The notes: generated by a model from the sequence alone, not told the origin. A stretch of 26,006 nt of DNA from JAAYGT01 sp050252075 (GCA_050252075.1 JBFWLP010000045.1:1-26006); one strand, 5' to 3'. Shown: positions 6,907 to 15,019, counted from the first letter of the stretch. A program made the numbers and translations.

Positions 6907-9783
6907 ATGCTGGAAACCATCGCCAAGCGCGACCGAGATCTGGGTACGCCCGAATCCAACAGCGCCCTGCAAGTTACGCTGACCATCGACGGCACGCCCG
7001 TGACCGTTCCCGAAGGAACCTCGGTGCTGCGGGCGGCGGCATTGGCCGGGATCGCCATTCCCAAGCTCTGTGCGTCCGACAACCTGGAGGCCTTCGGTTC
7101 CTGCCGGCTGTGCCTGGTACAGATCGACGGCCGACGCGGCTTCCCCGCCTCGTGCACCACGCCGGTAGAACCCGGCATGCAGGTCACCACCGAAAACACC
7201 CGCCTGCGCGAGCTGCGCCGCGGTGTCATGGAGCTGTACATTTCCGACCACCCGCTCGATTGCCTGACCTGCGCCGCCAATGGCGACTGTGAACTGCAGG
7301 ATATGGCCGGGGTGGTGGGCCTGCGCGACGTACGCTACGGCTACGACGGCGAAAACCATCTGAACGATACGCCGGATACCAGTAACCCCTACTTCACCTA
7401 CGACCCCTCCAAATGCATTGTCTGCAACCGCTGTGTGCGAGCCTGCGACGAAGTGCAAGGCACCTTCGCACTGACCGTCACCGGTCGCGGCTTCGAGTCA
7501 CGCATTACGGCCGGACAAAACGACTCCTTTCTGGACAGCGACTGCGTTTCCTGCGGCGCCTGTGTGCAGGCGTGCCCCACGGCCACGCTGACGGAAAAAA
7601 GCGTGATCGACATGGGTCAGGCCGAGCACGCCGTGGTGACAACATGTGCCTATTGCGGTGTGGGCTGTGCTTTCAAGGCCGAAATGAAAGGCGAGGAAGT
7701 GGTGCGCATGGTGCCCTGGAAAGACGGCAAGGCCAACCGCGGGCACTCCTGCGTGAAAGGCCGGTTTGCATGGGGCTACGCCACACACACCGACCGTATC
7801 CTGAGCCCCATGATTCGCCGCAGCATCGACGACCCCTGGCAAGAGGTCAGCTGGGACGACGCCCTGAACTACGCCGCCTCCGAACTCAAACGTATTCAGG
7901 CCGCCTACGGGCGTGACGCCGTGGGCGGCATCACGTCGTCGCGCTGTACCAACGAGGAAACCTATCTCGTCCAGAAATTTGTGCGCGCTGCGTTGGGCAC
8001 GAATAATGTCGACACCTGTGCCCGGGTGTGTCATTCCCCGACCGGCTATGGCCTGAAAACCACGCTCGGCGAATCGGCCGGCACGCAAACCTTCGACTCG
8101 GTCATGCAGTCCGATGTGATTATCGTCATGGGTGCCAACCCGTCGGCCGCCCACCCGGTCTTTGCCTCGCGCCTGAAGCGCCGGCTGCGTGAAGGCGCCC
8201 GACTGATCGTCATCGATCCGCGCCAGATCGAACTGGTTGACGGCCCGCACACCAAGGCGGCCTATCACTTGCCGGTTCGTCCGGGCACCAACACGGCGTT
8301 GCTCACGTCCATGGCGCATGTCATTGTTACCGAAGGGTTGCTCGACGAGCCTTTTGTGGCAGAACGCTGTGAACGCGAAGCGTTTGAACAATGGCGTGAT
8401 TTTGTCGCACTTGCCGAGAACTCTCCCGAAGCCATGGCCGCTGAAACCGGCGTGAACGCCGACGACGTTCGGGGCGCGGCACGCCTGTTCGCCACCGGCG
8501 GCAACGGGGCCATTTATTACGGCCTGGGCGTGACGGAACACAGCCAGGGCTCCACCACCGTCATGGCCATTGCCAACCTGGCCATGGCCACCGGCAACCT
8601 GGGGCGTGAAGGCGTCGGGGTGAACCCGCTGCGTGGCCAGAACAATGTACAAGGCTCCTGTGACATGGGGTCATTTCCACACGAACTGCCCGGCTACCGC
8701 CACATTTCCGACGACACCGTGCGGGGACAATTCGAAAACGCCTGGGGTGTCCGGCTGTCGCCGGAGCCCGGGTTCCGCATACCCAACATGTTTGACACCG
8801 CCGTCGCCGGGTCGTTCAAGGGGCTTTACTGCCAGGGCGAAGACATTGTCCAGTCGGACCCGAACACCACCCATGTGACCGAAGCCCTGCGCGCCATGGA
8901 GTGCATCATCGTTCAGGATATTTTCCTGAATGAAACGGCAAAATATGCCCACGTCTTCCTGCCGGGATCATCCTTCCTGGAAAAGGACGGCACGTTCACG
9001 AACGCCGAGCGCCGTATTTCCCGCGTTCGCCAGGTCATGAAACCGCGTGCCGGCCTGGCCGACTGGCAGGTTACCTGCGCGCTGTCCAACGCCATGGGCT
9101 ACCCCATGAACTACGCCCATCCGTCGGAAATCATGGACGAAATTGCACGGCTCACTCCCACGTTCGCCGGTGTGTCGTTCAAACGCATCGACGAGCTGGG
9201 CGGCAGCGTTCAGTGGCCCTGTAACGACCAGGCCCCCGAAGGCACACCCATCATGCACGTTGAGCAGTTCGTGCGCGGCAAAGGCCGGTTCATGATCACG
9301 CGCTACATTCCCAGCGACGAACGCAGCACGCGCAAGTTTCCCCTGCTGCTCACCACGGGGCGCATCTTGTCGCAGTACAACGTGGGCGCACAGACGCGAC
9401 GCACGCCGAACGTGGTCTGGCACAGTGCCGATGTCCTGGAAATCCACCCGCACGACGCCGAAGACCGCGGCATTCAACCCGGCGATCATGTCACTGTCGC
9501 CAGCCGCACCGGAGAAACCGTGTTGCAGGCCGATGTCACCGACCGGGTGCCGCCCGGCGTGGTATACACCACATTCCATTTCCCCGAATCGGGGGCCAAT
9601 GTGGTCACCACCGACAGTACCGACTGGGCTACCGATTGCCCGGAATACAAGGTTACGGCGGTTCAGGTGCGCAAATCAGCAGGCCCGTCGGCATGGCAGG
9701 ATGACTGGTCCGCCTTCAGCCAGACCCAGCTTGCGCTGTTGCGCCCGGAGGACGCCGCCCACGCCCGGGAGTCGGCCCAATGA
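6907..9783 (+). CDS. fdsA: NAD-dependent formate dehydrogenase, alpha (molybdenum) subunit FdsA
   Basis: A 958-residue catalytic subunit that oxidises formate to CO2 at a bis-MGD molybdenum (or tungsten) centre. The N-terminal NuoG-like part binds [2Fe-2S] (Cys55, 66, 69, 83) and a His-Cys3 [4Fe-4S] (His115, Cys119, 122, 128). Two ferredoxin-type clusters follow (Cys170/173/176/180 and 213/216/219/223). The molybdopterin domain has its own cluster (Cys247, 250, 254, 282). Cys375-His376 in ARVCHSPTGYG are the metal ligand and catalytic histidine, so this is the Cys form and not selenocysteine. The C-terminal molydopterin-dinucleotide-binding domain has TTGRILSQYNVGAQTRR. No export signal is present, so the enzyme is cytoplasmic. 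It overlaps fdsC by four bases (ATGA). Confidence 0.95.
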   Translation: MLETIAKRDRDLGTPESNSALQVTLTIDGTPVTVPEGTSVLRAAALAGIAIPKLCASDNLEAFGSCRLCLVQIDGRRGFPASCTTPVEPGMQVTTENTRLRELRRGVMELYISDHPLDCLTCAANGDCELQDMAGVVGLRDVRYGYDGENHLNDTPDTSNPYFTYDPSKCIVCNRCVRACDEVQGTFALTVTGRGFESRITAGQNDSFLDSDCVSCGACVQACPTATLTEKSVIDMGQAEHAVVTTCAYCGVGCAFKAEMKGEEVVRMVPWKDGKANRGHSCVKGRFAWGYATHTDRILSPMIRRSIDDPWQEVSWDDALNYAASELKRIQAAYGRDAVGGITSSRCTNEETYLVQKFVRAALGTNNVDTCARVCHSPTGYGLKTTLGESAGTQTFDSVMQSDVIIVMGANPSAAHPVFASRLKRRLREGARLIVIDPRQIELVDGPHTKAAYHLPVRPGTNTALLTSMAHVIVTEGLLDEPFVAERCEREAFEQWRDFVALAENSPEAMAAETGVNADDVRGAARLFATGGNGAIYYGLGVTEHSQGSTTVMAIANLAMATGNLGREGVGVNPLRGQNNVQGSCDMGSFPHELPGYRHISDDTVRGQFENAWGVRLSPEPGFRIPNMFDTAVAGSFKGLYCQGEDIVQSDPNTTHVTEALRAMECIIVQDIFLNETAKYAHVFLPGSSFLEKDGTFTNAERRISRVRQVMKPRAGLADWQVTCALSNAMGYPMNYAHPSEIMDEIARLTPTFAGVSFKRIDELGGSVQWPCNDQAPEGTPIMHVEQFVRGKGRFMITRYIPSDERSTRKFPLLLTTGRILSQYNVGAQTRRTPNVVWHSADVLEIHPHDAEDRGIQPGDHVTVASRTGETVLQADVTDRVPPGVVYTTFHFPESGANVVTTDSTDWATDCPEYKVTAVQVRKSAGPSAWQDDWSAFSQTQLALLRPEDAAHARESAQ

Positions 9784-10646
9784 TGGTGGCGCGCAACGAA
9801 ACCGATGCGCTGACACGAAGCCAGGCCACCGAAACACGCCATGTGCATCGGCTTCAAGGCAACAGCATCACTGCCGTACCGGAGCCCGATGCCCTGGCCG
9901 TGGAAATTCCCCTGGCCATTGAAATCAACGGCATCAGCCATGCCACCCTGCTGGTGTCGCCCACCCAGCTCGAAGAGCTGGTGCTGGGGTTCCTGTTTAC
10001 GGAAGGCATTGTGCGTGGCGCCGACGATCTCTTCGACGTGGCGATGGAAACGGCACCGGGCGGCCTGATTGCCCATTGCCGCATTGCCGCCGAGTGCATG
10101 CACGAGGTTAAGCGACGCCGCCGGCATATGGCCGGCCGCACCGGCTGCGGCCTGTGCGGCGTAGAAAACCTTGAACAGGTGCACAGGGCGCTTCCCCGCG
10201 TGGCCGGAGCTCCGGGCAGTGTCGGCGTTGCCGCCATTCTGTCGGCCCTGGATGCCTTGCGCAGCCACCAGACACTGCATCAGGCAACAGGCGCCACCCA
10301 CGCAGCAGCGTGGGCAACCCCCGATGGCACGCTGCACAGCCTGAGCGAAGACGTGGGACGCCACAACGCGCTGGACAAACTGATCGGCTCGTTATTGATG
10401 CAAAAAACCGACCGGACGGCAGGCTTTTGCCTGGTGTCCAGCCGGGCCAGTTTCGAAATGGTACAGAAGGCCGCCGCCGCGCAGTTCCCGGCGCTGGTGG
10501 CCGTGTCGGCAGCCACGTCAATGGCCGTGCAACTGGCCGACGACCTGGGTATGCTGCTGACCGGTTTTGCCCGCGACCGGCAAATGACCGTTTATACGCA
10601 CGCCCGACTGCTGCGATGCGATCCCGACCCTAATCTTTCCACCTAG
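9780..10646 (+). CDS. fdhD: Formate dehydrogenase accessory sulfurtransferase FdsC/FdhD
   Basis: A 288-residue FdhD-family protein. In this family it takes sulfur from a cysteine desulfurase, passes it to the bis-MGD cofactor and inserts the sulfurated cofactor into formate dehydrogenase. The CxxC site is at Cys123 and Cys126 (GRTGCGLCG). EIPLAIEINGISHATLL, ELVLGFLFTEGIV and LHSLSEDVGRHNALDKLIG are conserved FdhD blocks, as is LVSSRASFEMVQKAA. It is called FdsC in fds operons. The start overlaps the fdsA stop; a second ATG three bases on is an equally good start. The neighbours fdsA and fdsD fix its client enzyme. Confidence 0.93.
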   Translation: MMVARNETDALTRSQATETRHVHRLQGNSITAVPEPDALAVEIPLAIEINGISHATLLVSPTQLEELVLGFLFTEGIVRGADDLFDVAMETAPGGLIAHCRIAAECMHEVKRRRRHMAGRTGCGLCGVENLEQVHRALPRVAGAPGSVGVAAILSALDALRSHQTLHQATGATHAAAWATPDGTLHSLSEDVGRHNALDKLIGSLLMQKTDRTAGFCLVSSRASFEMVQKAAAAQFPALVAVSAATSMAVQLADDLGMLLTGFARDRQMTVYTHARLLRCDPDPNLST

Positions 10647-10656
10647 CGCGCCCACC

Positions 10657-10923
10657 ATGAGCACCATCGACCATTTGATCCGTCAGGCCAACCGTATCGC
10701 CCTGTTTTTCGAGGCCTACCCCGACAAGGAACAATCAATGGCCAACATTGCCGACCACATCCGGAAGTTCTGGGCGCCCAGCCTGCGCGCAAGCATGCTG
10801 GACTTTCTGGCCAGCCACCCGGACGGAAGCCGCAATGGCCTGACCCTGCACAGCCTGGCCGGCGAGGCGATCAAAAAACATGCCGCAACGCTGGCTCCGG
10901 CCGACAAAACCCCCACGCCTTGA
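10657..10923 (+). CDS. fdsD: Formate dehydrogenase delta subunit FdsD
   Basis: A short 88-residue cytoplasmic protein at the end of the fds operon, ten bases after fdsC. The pattern LIRQANRIALFFEAYP, then IADHIRKFWAPSLRASMLDFL, is that of FdsD, the small subunit found with soluble NAD-linked formate dehydrogenases. In structural work on the family it lies on the alpha subunit near the cofactor; a role in cofactor fitting or stability is likely but not visible here. The C-terminal 15 residues are low in complexity. I saw no terminator in the 24 bases before the convergent next gene. Confidence 0.9.
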   Translation: MSTIDHLIRQANRIALFFEAYPDKEQSMANIADHIRKFWAPSLRASMLDFLASHPDGSRNGLTLHSLAGEAIKKHAATLAPADKTPTP

Positions 10924-10947
10924 CGAGGGGCCAAACAACTACCCGGA

Positions 10948-11556
10948 CTACCCGCGCGGCACCGTTTCCTGCATTGAAGGGCGCTTTCCGAAATCGGCAA
11001 GCCAGCGATCAAGTGCAGGATACTGGGCACGCCAGTTGAAGTCGGAAAAACGCAGATCAAGATACCCAAGCAGGCAAGCCAGCGTGATGGTTCCGATATC
11101 GACGTCTTTGGCCCGCTTCTCAATTACGGACTCGAAATAGGCGAGTGAGCGATTGATTTTATTCATTTGCCCGCCCAGCCAGTCGGACCATTGCAAGGCC
11201 TCGGGACGGGCGGTTTTTTCATAGCGGGCCAGCAGCGCGGCATCGAGAGCGCCGTCGGCAATGGAATGCTCGGTCAGGGCCAGCCAGCGTTTGCCGTCGT
11301 CGGACGGGATGAGCTCGCCCTTGCCCCGGGTGTTCAGGTATTCGCAAATCACGCGGCTATCGTGCAGCGAAGTTCCGTCATCGAGCAACAGCGTGGGTAT
11401 CTGCCCCAGAGGATTGGTTCGCGCAATATCGGTATTCGTATTGATCGGATGGGCCAGGGCGTCGACGATTTCTATGCGGTTGATCAGCCCCAGCTCGTGC
11501 GCCACCACCAGGCATTTGCGTGCAAATGGCGAGGCCGGCGAGTAGTACATCTTCAT
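10948..11556 (-). CDS. Glutathione S-transferase family protein
   Basis: A 202-residue cytoplasmic protein with the usual two-domain layout. The N-terminal thioredoxin-like half has YYSPASPFARKCLVVAHELGL (1-24) and NPLGQIPTLLLDDGTSLHDSRVICEYL (about 52-78), with the conserved cis-proline and the Glu/Asp-Ser glutathione-binding pair. The C-terminal helical half ends with DLRFSDFNW and a typical tail, RWLADFGKRPSM. Ser8 sits where the catalytic serine or cysteine is expected. ATG at 11556 follows AGGGGA; the frame runs 49 codons further up but that part looks random. Substrate unknown. It is convergent with fdsD and shares no operon with it. Confidence 0.85.
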   Translation of the reverse strand: MKMYYSPASPFARKCLVVAHELGLINRIEIVDALAHPINTNTDIARTNPLGQIPTLLLDDGTSLHDSRVICEYLNTRGKGELIPSDDGKRWLALTEHSIADGALDAALLARYEKTARPEALQWSDWLGGQMNKINRSLAYFESVIEKRAKDVDIGTITLACLLGYLDLRFSDFNWRAQYPALDRWLADFGKRPSMQETVPRG

Positions 11557-11620
11557 AAAGTCCCCTTGTACATGTTGTTCAGAAAAAAGCATTACCCTGA
11601 ACGATAACCCGGCGCGAATG

Positions 11621-11651
11621 AAAAAGGCGAGACCCTTTGCAGGATCTCGCC
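11621..11651 (-). terminator. Rho-independent terminator after the uspA-like gene
   Basis: On the minus strand a 10-pair stem (GGCGAGATCC with GGGTCTCGCC, one G-U pair) and a 6-base loop are followed by TTTTT. It lies about 70 bases past the stress protein stop and before the GST gene. Confidence 0.85.
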
Positions 11652-11722
11652 GTTGTGCCGCCCAAAGCCGGCGGACACGGCAACGGGCGGTAGCCATGGC
11701 CATGCCGCCGGCCGCGCCGGGT

Positions 11723-12184
11723 TTAGTCGGCTTCTTTTACCCGGTACACCAGCACTGCCGTTTTCGCCAGGCTGAGCACTTTCTGGGTGACACTGCCCAG
11801 CAGCAGGCGCGACAAACCGCTGCGCCCGTGACTACCGATAAAGATCAGGTCGCAATTATCTTCTTCGGCGGCCTGAACGATGCCATCGGCCACATTGAAA
11901 TTCGATACCGCCCTGCCGCTCGCCTTGACCCCGGCCGTGTCGGCACGGTCGAGAACGGCTTTCAGGTATTTTTGCGCTTGCTCCTGGGCGGTTTTCTCGT
12001 AATCTTCGTCGGTGATGGCATACGCTGCCGCCATGCCATCGAAGCCTACAGTGGCTGCAAACGGCTGGGTAACGTAAATGGCAACGATTTCGGCACCGGT
12101 TTCACGGGCGAATGTCACCCCTTTGTTCGCGGCTTGTGCAGACAGCTTGGAGCCATCGGTGGGTATAAGAATTTTTTTGAACAT
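11723..12184 (-). CDS. Universal stress protein (UspA family)
   Basis: A 153-residue single-domain cytoplasmic Usp. It starts with KKILIPTDGS, the typical first strand with the ATP-contacting Asp10. Gly117-x2-Gly120-x9-Gly130-Ser131 fits the ATP-binding motif G-x2-G-x9-G(S/T), so this belongs to the nucleotide-binding branch. It ends with KTAVLVYRVKE. Family members help survival under starvation, low oxygen or oxidative stress; the exact role here cannot be read from sequence. It stands alone between two terminators, so it has its own transcript. The sequence before the ATG is GGGGG-rich with no strong ribosome site. Confidence 0.93.
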   Translation of the reverse strand: MFKKILIPTDGSKLSAQAANKGVTFARETGAEIVAIYVTQPFAATVGFDGMAAAYAITDEDYEKTAQEQAQKYLKAVLDRADTAGVKASGRAVSNFNVADGIVQAAEEDNCDLIFIGSHGRSGLSRLLLGSVTQKVLSLAKTAVLVYRVKEAD

Positions 12185-12239
12185 GATCGAGCCCCCACAA
12201 AAATTGATTGATAGATAGACGCAGAGTAAACCAATCGGT

Positions 12240-12267
12240 GAAAAAATTCAGTGGTGCACACCACTGA
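12240..12267 (-). terminator. Rho-independent terminator after the DUF442 gene
   Basis: On the minus strand TCAGTGGT and ACCACTGA pair perfectly around a GTGC loop and are followed by ATTTTTT. It is placed 14 bases after the DUF442 stop at 12281. Confidence 0.8.
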
Positions 12268-12280
12268 TTATTGACGAAAA

Positions 12281-12622
12281 TCAAAGCGACGTTGCCGCAT
12301 TGAAAAGGTGCGTGCAACGCGTACCGGTGCGGCAATAGGCAAGCACCGGTTTGGGCAGCGTGTTCAGCAGCTGGGCAAACCGGACGACGTCGTCGCGCGT
12401 CATGGCGCCGCTGACCACCGGCTGGTATTCAATGGCCAGGCCAAGCTCTTGGGCGGCGGCAATGACATCGGCCGCCACCGGCTGGTCGGGCCCGCCTTCG
12501 AAGTCGGGACGATTGATAATGACACTTTTAAAACCGGCCTCGGCCACCGCTTTCATATCGTGGGCCGACAGCTGCGGCGCGACGGCAAATGTGTCCGTGA
12601 GCGGGTTAAATGGAAACGACAT
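12281..12622 (-). CDS. DUF442 / TIGR01244 family protein, sulfurtransferase- or phosphatase-like
   Basis: A 113-residue cytoplasmic protein of the family found as the N-terminal part of Blh and some persulfide dioxygenases. SFKPLTDTFAVAPQ-like start, GFKSVIINRPDFEG (about 30-43) and LAYCRTGTRC (94-103) are its marks. Cys97 to Arg102 makes a Cys-x4-Arg loop, as in rhodaneses rather than the Cys-x5-Arg loop of protein tyrosine phosphatases, so handling of sulfane sulfur is the better guess. That would fit an organism with sox and fcc genes nearby. It lies 39 bases after the YdjC-like gene on the same strand and may be co-transcribed with it. A GGAGG is present but 12 bases from the ATG. Confidence 0.8.
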   Translation of the reverse strand: MSFPFNPLTDTFAVAPQLSAHDMKAVAEAGFKSVIINRPDFEGGPDQPVAADVIAAAQELGLAIEYQPVVSGAMTRDDVVRFAQLLNTLPKPVLAYCRTGTRCTHLFNAATSL

Positions 12623-12661
12623 AGCTTTCTTTTGCCTCCGGCCAAAGGAACATGAACTGAC

Positions 12662-13480
12662 CTAGCATAGTAGATTCTGCTCCCGCGATGTGCAAGCAAT
12701 GGTTGCCAGTACGCGGTACTCCAGCGCGCGCTGGTCACCCAGGGCATCGCCCGGCACCGCGCCGGTGGCGGGATGGCACATAAACAAATCGCCCGGTTGC
12801 GCGTTACGCAGCCACGTATTCACCAGCCTGGCATAACCGCCCTCGTCGGCCGAGAAATCGTACACGCCCAGAAACGCCCGGTTCAGGGAGAACCCCGCAC
12901 TCCGGGCCAGCTTGCGAAACGGCGCCGCACCCAGGACACTGATGGTGTAAGCCTTAATGCGCTGTCGCCACGGAATGCCTGCGAGCCCGGCCGGACCAGT
13001 ATAACGCAGCCAGGGATAATACCCGGGCGCATAACGGCACCGCAGTTCGGCCAGCAATGCGTCGCGAATCACGGGAAACTGATGCACATGCTGATGACCG
13101 TCCACGTAATCGGGCGGCCGGCCCAGCACCTGCTCGAAGCCATCCAGTTGCCGTGCTATTTCGCGCCGCACGGCCACAGGATCAAGCTGCCGCAACCAGG
13201 CCTTGCGCATCAGGACCGCCAGCGGCATGTTCAGGGTGGATGCCGGAAACGACTCGGTAAAATTAAGGTGCAACCCCGGTTTTAGCGGTGCAACGGCCAG
13301 GCGCCGGGCATTGCCGGCGAAGCTGGGCCCATCCACCAGGCAACTGGTAGCGGTAAGGCAGCCGCCGTGCGCAAGCTGTAGAATCGCGTCATCCACCGCC
13401 GGTGCCAGGCCGAAATCATCGGCGCACATAACCACATCGCCTGCGGGCGCTGCACATTTTTTTTCGAACTTACTTCCCAA
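12662..13480 (-). CDS. YdjC/ChbG/NaxD-family sugar deacetylase
   Basis: A 272-residue metal-dependent deacetylase-like protein. ADDFGLAPAVDDAI (20-33) gives the metal-binding Asp, GLHLNFTES (69-77) has His71, and DGHQHVHQFP (127-136) has the His cluster. The family removes N-acetyl groups from sugars: ChbG acts on chitooligosaccharides, HpnK in hopanoid loci, and NaxD/LgmC on undecaprenyl-phosphate-linked amino sugars. The adjacent polyprenyl-phosphate glycosyltransferase and GtrA-type protein favour the NaxD-like role (inference). The start chosen is TTG at 13480 with AGGTGA six bases upstream; a stop lies just above it. GTG at 13435 is an alternative that would lose only 15 non-conserved residues. 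It leads towards the DUF442 gene. Confidence 0.88.
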   Translation of the reverse strand: MGSKFEKKCAAPAGDVVMCADDFGLAPAVDDAILQLAHGGCLTATSCLVDGPSFAGNARRLAVAPLKPGLHLNFTESFPASTLNMPLAVLMRKAWLRQLDPVAVRREIARQLDGFEQVLGRPPDYVDGHQHVHQFPVIRDALLAELRCRYAPGYYPWLRYTGPAGLAGIPWRQRIKAYTISVLGAAPFRKLARSAGFSLNRAFLGVYDFSADEGGYARLVNTWLRNAQPGDLFMCHPATGAVPGDALGDQRALEYRVLATIACTSREQNLLC

Positions 13481-13483
13481 CGT

Positions 13484-13873
13484 ATGTCACCTGTCTTTCG
13501 TCAGTTAGCCTGGTTTATCGCCGTGGGGTGTGCCGCGGCCGGCACCCACTGGCTGATCGTTGTATTGCTGGTCACCTTGCTTTCACTCCCCCCCCTGATC
13601 GCCAACGTGATCGGCTGGCTTGTTGCTTTTATTGTGTCGTTCAGCGGCCATTTCCTGCTTACCTTTCGCCACCAGCATGCTCCGCCGGCACGCGCGGCGC
13701 GGCGTTTTTTCGCCGTGTCGGCCGCCGGCTTTGCGGTCAACGAGCTAAGCTACGCCTGGCTGTTGCACACCACGGCATGGCGCTACGACGTGCTTCTGGC
13801 ATTGGTATTAATTGCCATTGCCGTCGCCACCTTCATAGTGGGTCGCCTGTGGGCTTTTCAGGGCCGACGCTGA
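13484..13873 (+). CDS. GtrA-family membrane protein (lipid-linked sugar flippase-like)
   Basis: A 129-residue inner membrane protein with four predicted helices at about 8-30, 33-56, 73-93 and 99-122. FIAVGCAAAGTHWLIVVLL and NVIGWLVAFIVSFSGHFLLTF are typical of GtrA proteins, as is the ending VGRLWAF. Family members are thought to move polyprenyl-linked sugars across the inner membrane. It is on the opposite strand from its two partners: its ATG is three bases from the TTG of the deacetylase, and its last 66 bases overlap the end of the glycosyltransferase gene tail to tail. I see no good ribosome site, so expression may be weak or start otherwise. Its promoter must lie inside the deacetylase gene. 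Confidence 0.85.
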   Translation: MSPVFRQLAWFIAVGCAAAGTHWLIVVLLVTLLSLPPLIANVIGWLVAFIVSFSGHFLLTFRHQHAPPARAARRFFAVSAAGFAVNELSYAWLLHTTAWRYDVLLALVLIAIAVATFIVGRLWAFQGRR

Positions 13874-14851
13874 CGATGCCTCGCCGCCGGCGTGCGAATG
13901 CGCCGGAACGTCCAGCCCCTTGCCTTGCCGGCGGCGCACCAGATACACCGGCCGCCCTTTCACTTCGTCGAAAATTCGGGCAATGTACTCGCCCAGAACC
14001 CCTACCGACACCAGCTGAACACCGGCAAAAAACAAAATAACGGCAATAAGCGTCGTCCAGCCGGGAACCGGATCGCCGAAAAACAGATGCTTCAGCACGA
14101 CAAACAAGCCGTAGCCAAACGACAACACTGACAACCCGATGCCGCACAGGCTGAGCATGCGCAAAGGCAACGTGGTGAAGGCTGTAATACCGTCAACCGC
14201 AAACCGGAACAGCTTGAACGCCTTGAATGTTGACGTGCCGTGCAAACGTTCAGGCGGCGAATACAGCAGCGGCTCGGAACGAAAGCCCACCCAGGCGAAC
14301 AAGCCTTTCATGAACCGGTTGCGTTCCGGCATCATCAGCAGGGCGTTCACGACCACGCGATCCATCAGCCGGAAGTCGCCTGCGTCTTCCGGTAAATCCA
14401 CTCCGCCGGATGTGCGCATGAGCTTGTAAAACAGACGTGTCCCCCAGCGTTTGAACAAGGTTTCATCCTTGCGCGACTGCCGTACGGCATAGACCATTTC
14501 GGCACCCGCCTTCCAGCGCGCGACCATTTCAGGCAACAGCGCGGGCGGATGTTGCAGATCGGCATCCATGCAAATAACCGCATCGCCGCGTGCCGCCTGC
14601 AACCCCGCCGACAAGGCCGCTTCCTTTCCGAAATTGCGGGAAAGCTGCAAATACACAATGCAGGGATGGCGCTGCGCCCACCCTGCCATGCTTTCCGGCG
14701 TATTGTCGGTGCTGCCGTCATCGACCACAATAATTTCAAACGCATGCCCCAGCGTAGTCAGCGTTGCCATCAGCCCGGGCAACAAGACATTCAGATTGGC
14801 CTCTTCGTTAAGGCAAGGAACGACGCAGCTAAGCGTTGGGGACTCTGTCAT
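13808..14851 (-). CDS. Polyprenyl-phosphate glycosyltransferase (GtrB/ArnC/LgmA-like GT2)
   Basis: A 347-residue GT2 enzyme that loads a sugar from a nucleotide donor onto a polyprenyl phosphate at the inner face of the membrane. SCVVPCLNEEANL, IIVVDDGSTDNT and MDADLQHPP are the GT-A fold and metal-binding motifs. RNRFMKGLFAWVGFRS follows. Two C-terminal membrane helices (about 238-262 and 272-297) match DPM1/GtrB-type proteins. The tail from about 310 (RRRQGKGL onwards) is polar, and its last part is coded in the overlap with gtrA. ATG at 14851 fits the family start; GTG at 14866 is possible, and neither has a strong ribosome site. With the deacetylase and GtrA-like gene it resembles the Bordetella lgm genes. 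Confidence 0.87.
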   Translation of the reverse strand: MTESPTLSCVVPCLNEEANLNVLLPGLMATLTTLGHAFEIIVVDDGSTDNTPESMAGWAQRHPCIVYLQLSRNFGKEAALSAGLQAARGDAVICMDADLQHPPALLPEMVARWKAGAEMVYAVRQSRKDETLFKRWGTRLFYKLMRTSGGVDLPEDAGDFRLMDRVVVNALLMMPERNRFMKGLFAWVGFRSEPLLYSPPERLHGTSTFKAFKLFRFAVDGITAFTTLPLRMLSLCGIGLSVLSFGYGLFVVLKHLFFGDPVPGWTTLIAVILFFAGVQLVSVGVLGEYIARIFDEVKGRPVYLVRRRQGKGLDVPAHSHAGGEASSASALKSPQATHYEGGDGNGN

Positions 14852-14959
14852 ACGACCGATCGGCACGAAATGGGTTACTGGAATCGCGAGCCGTGCGCGC
14901 GAGTGGCCCGATGATAACTTATGAATGCGGGTCGTCGATAGAATGCTGGCGTTTCTTGC

Positions 14960-14981
14960 ACTATAAGGTTACTATTATAGT
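14960..14981. promoter_or_regulatory. Inverted repeat in the promoter of the globin-nnrS-nsrR operon, candidate operator
   Basis: Perfect 7-base arms ACTATAA and TTATAGT flank an 8-base spacer. The repeat is in an AT-rich patch (14951-14993) in front of the globin gene; a TTGCAC at 14956-14961 could be a -35 box. As the operon encodes its own Rrf2 regulator, this may be that regulator's site. It does not closely match the published enterobacterial NsrR consensus, so the link is an inference. Confidence 0.4.
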
Positions 14982-15019
14982 TATCTTAATATACACCCCG
15001 ATCCATTCCACTGCCCATC

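Noticed and set aside
7498..8652. Minus-strand open frame inside fdsA (384 codons)
   Set aside because: It lies antisense to the cluster and molybdenum-binding part of fdsA; composition is that of a shadow frame.
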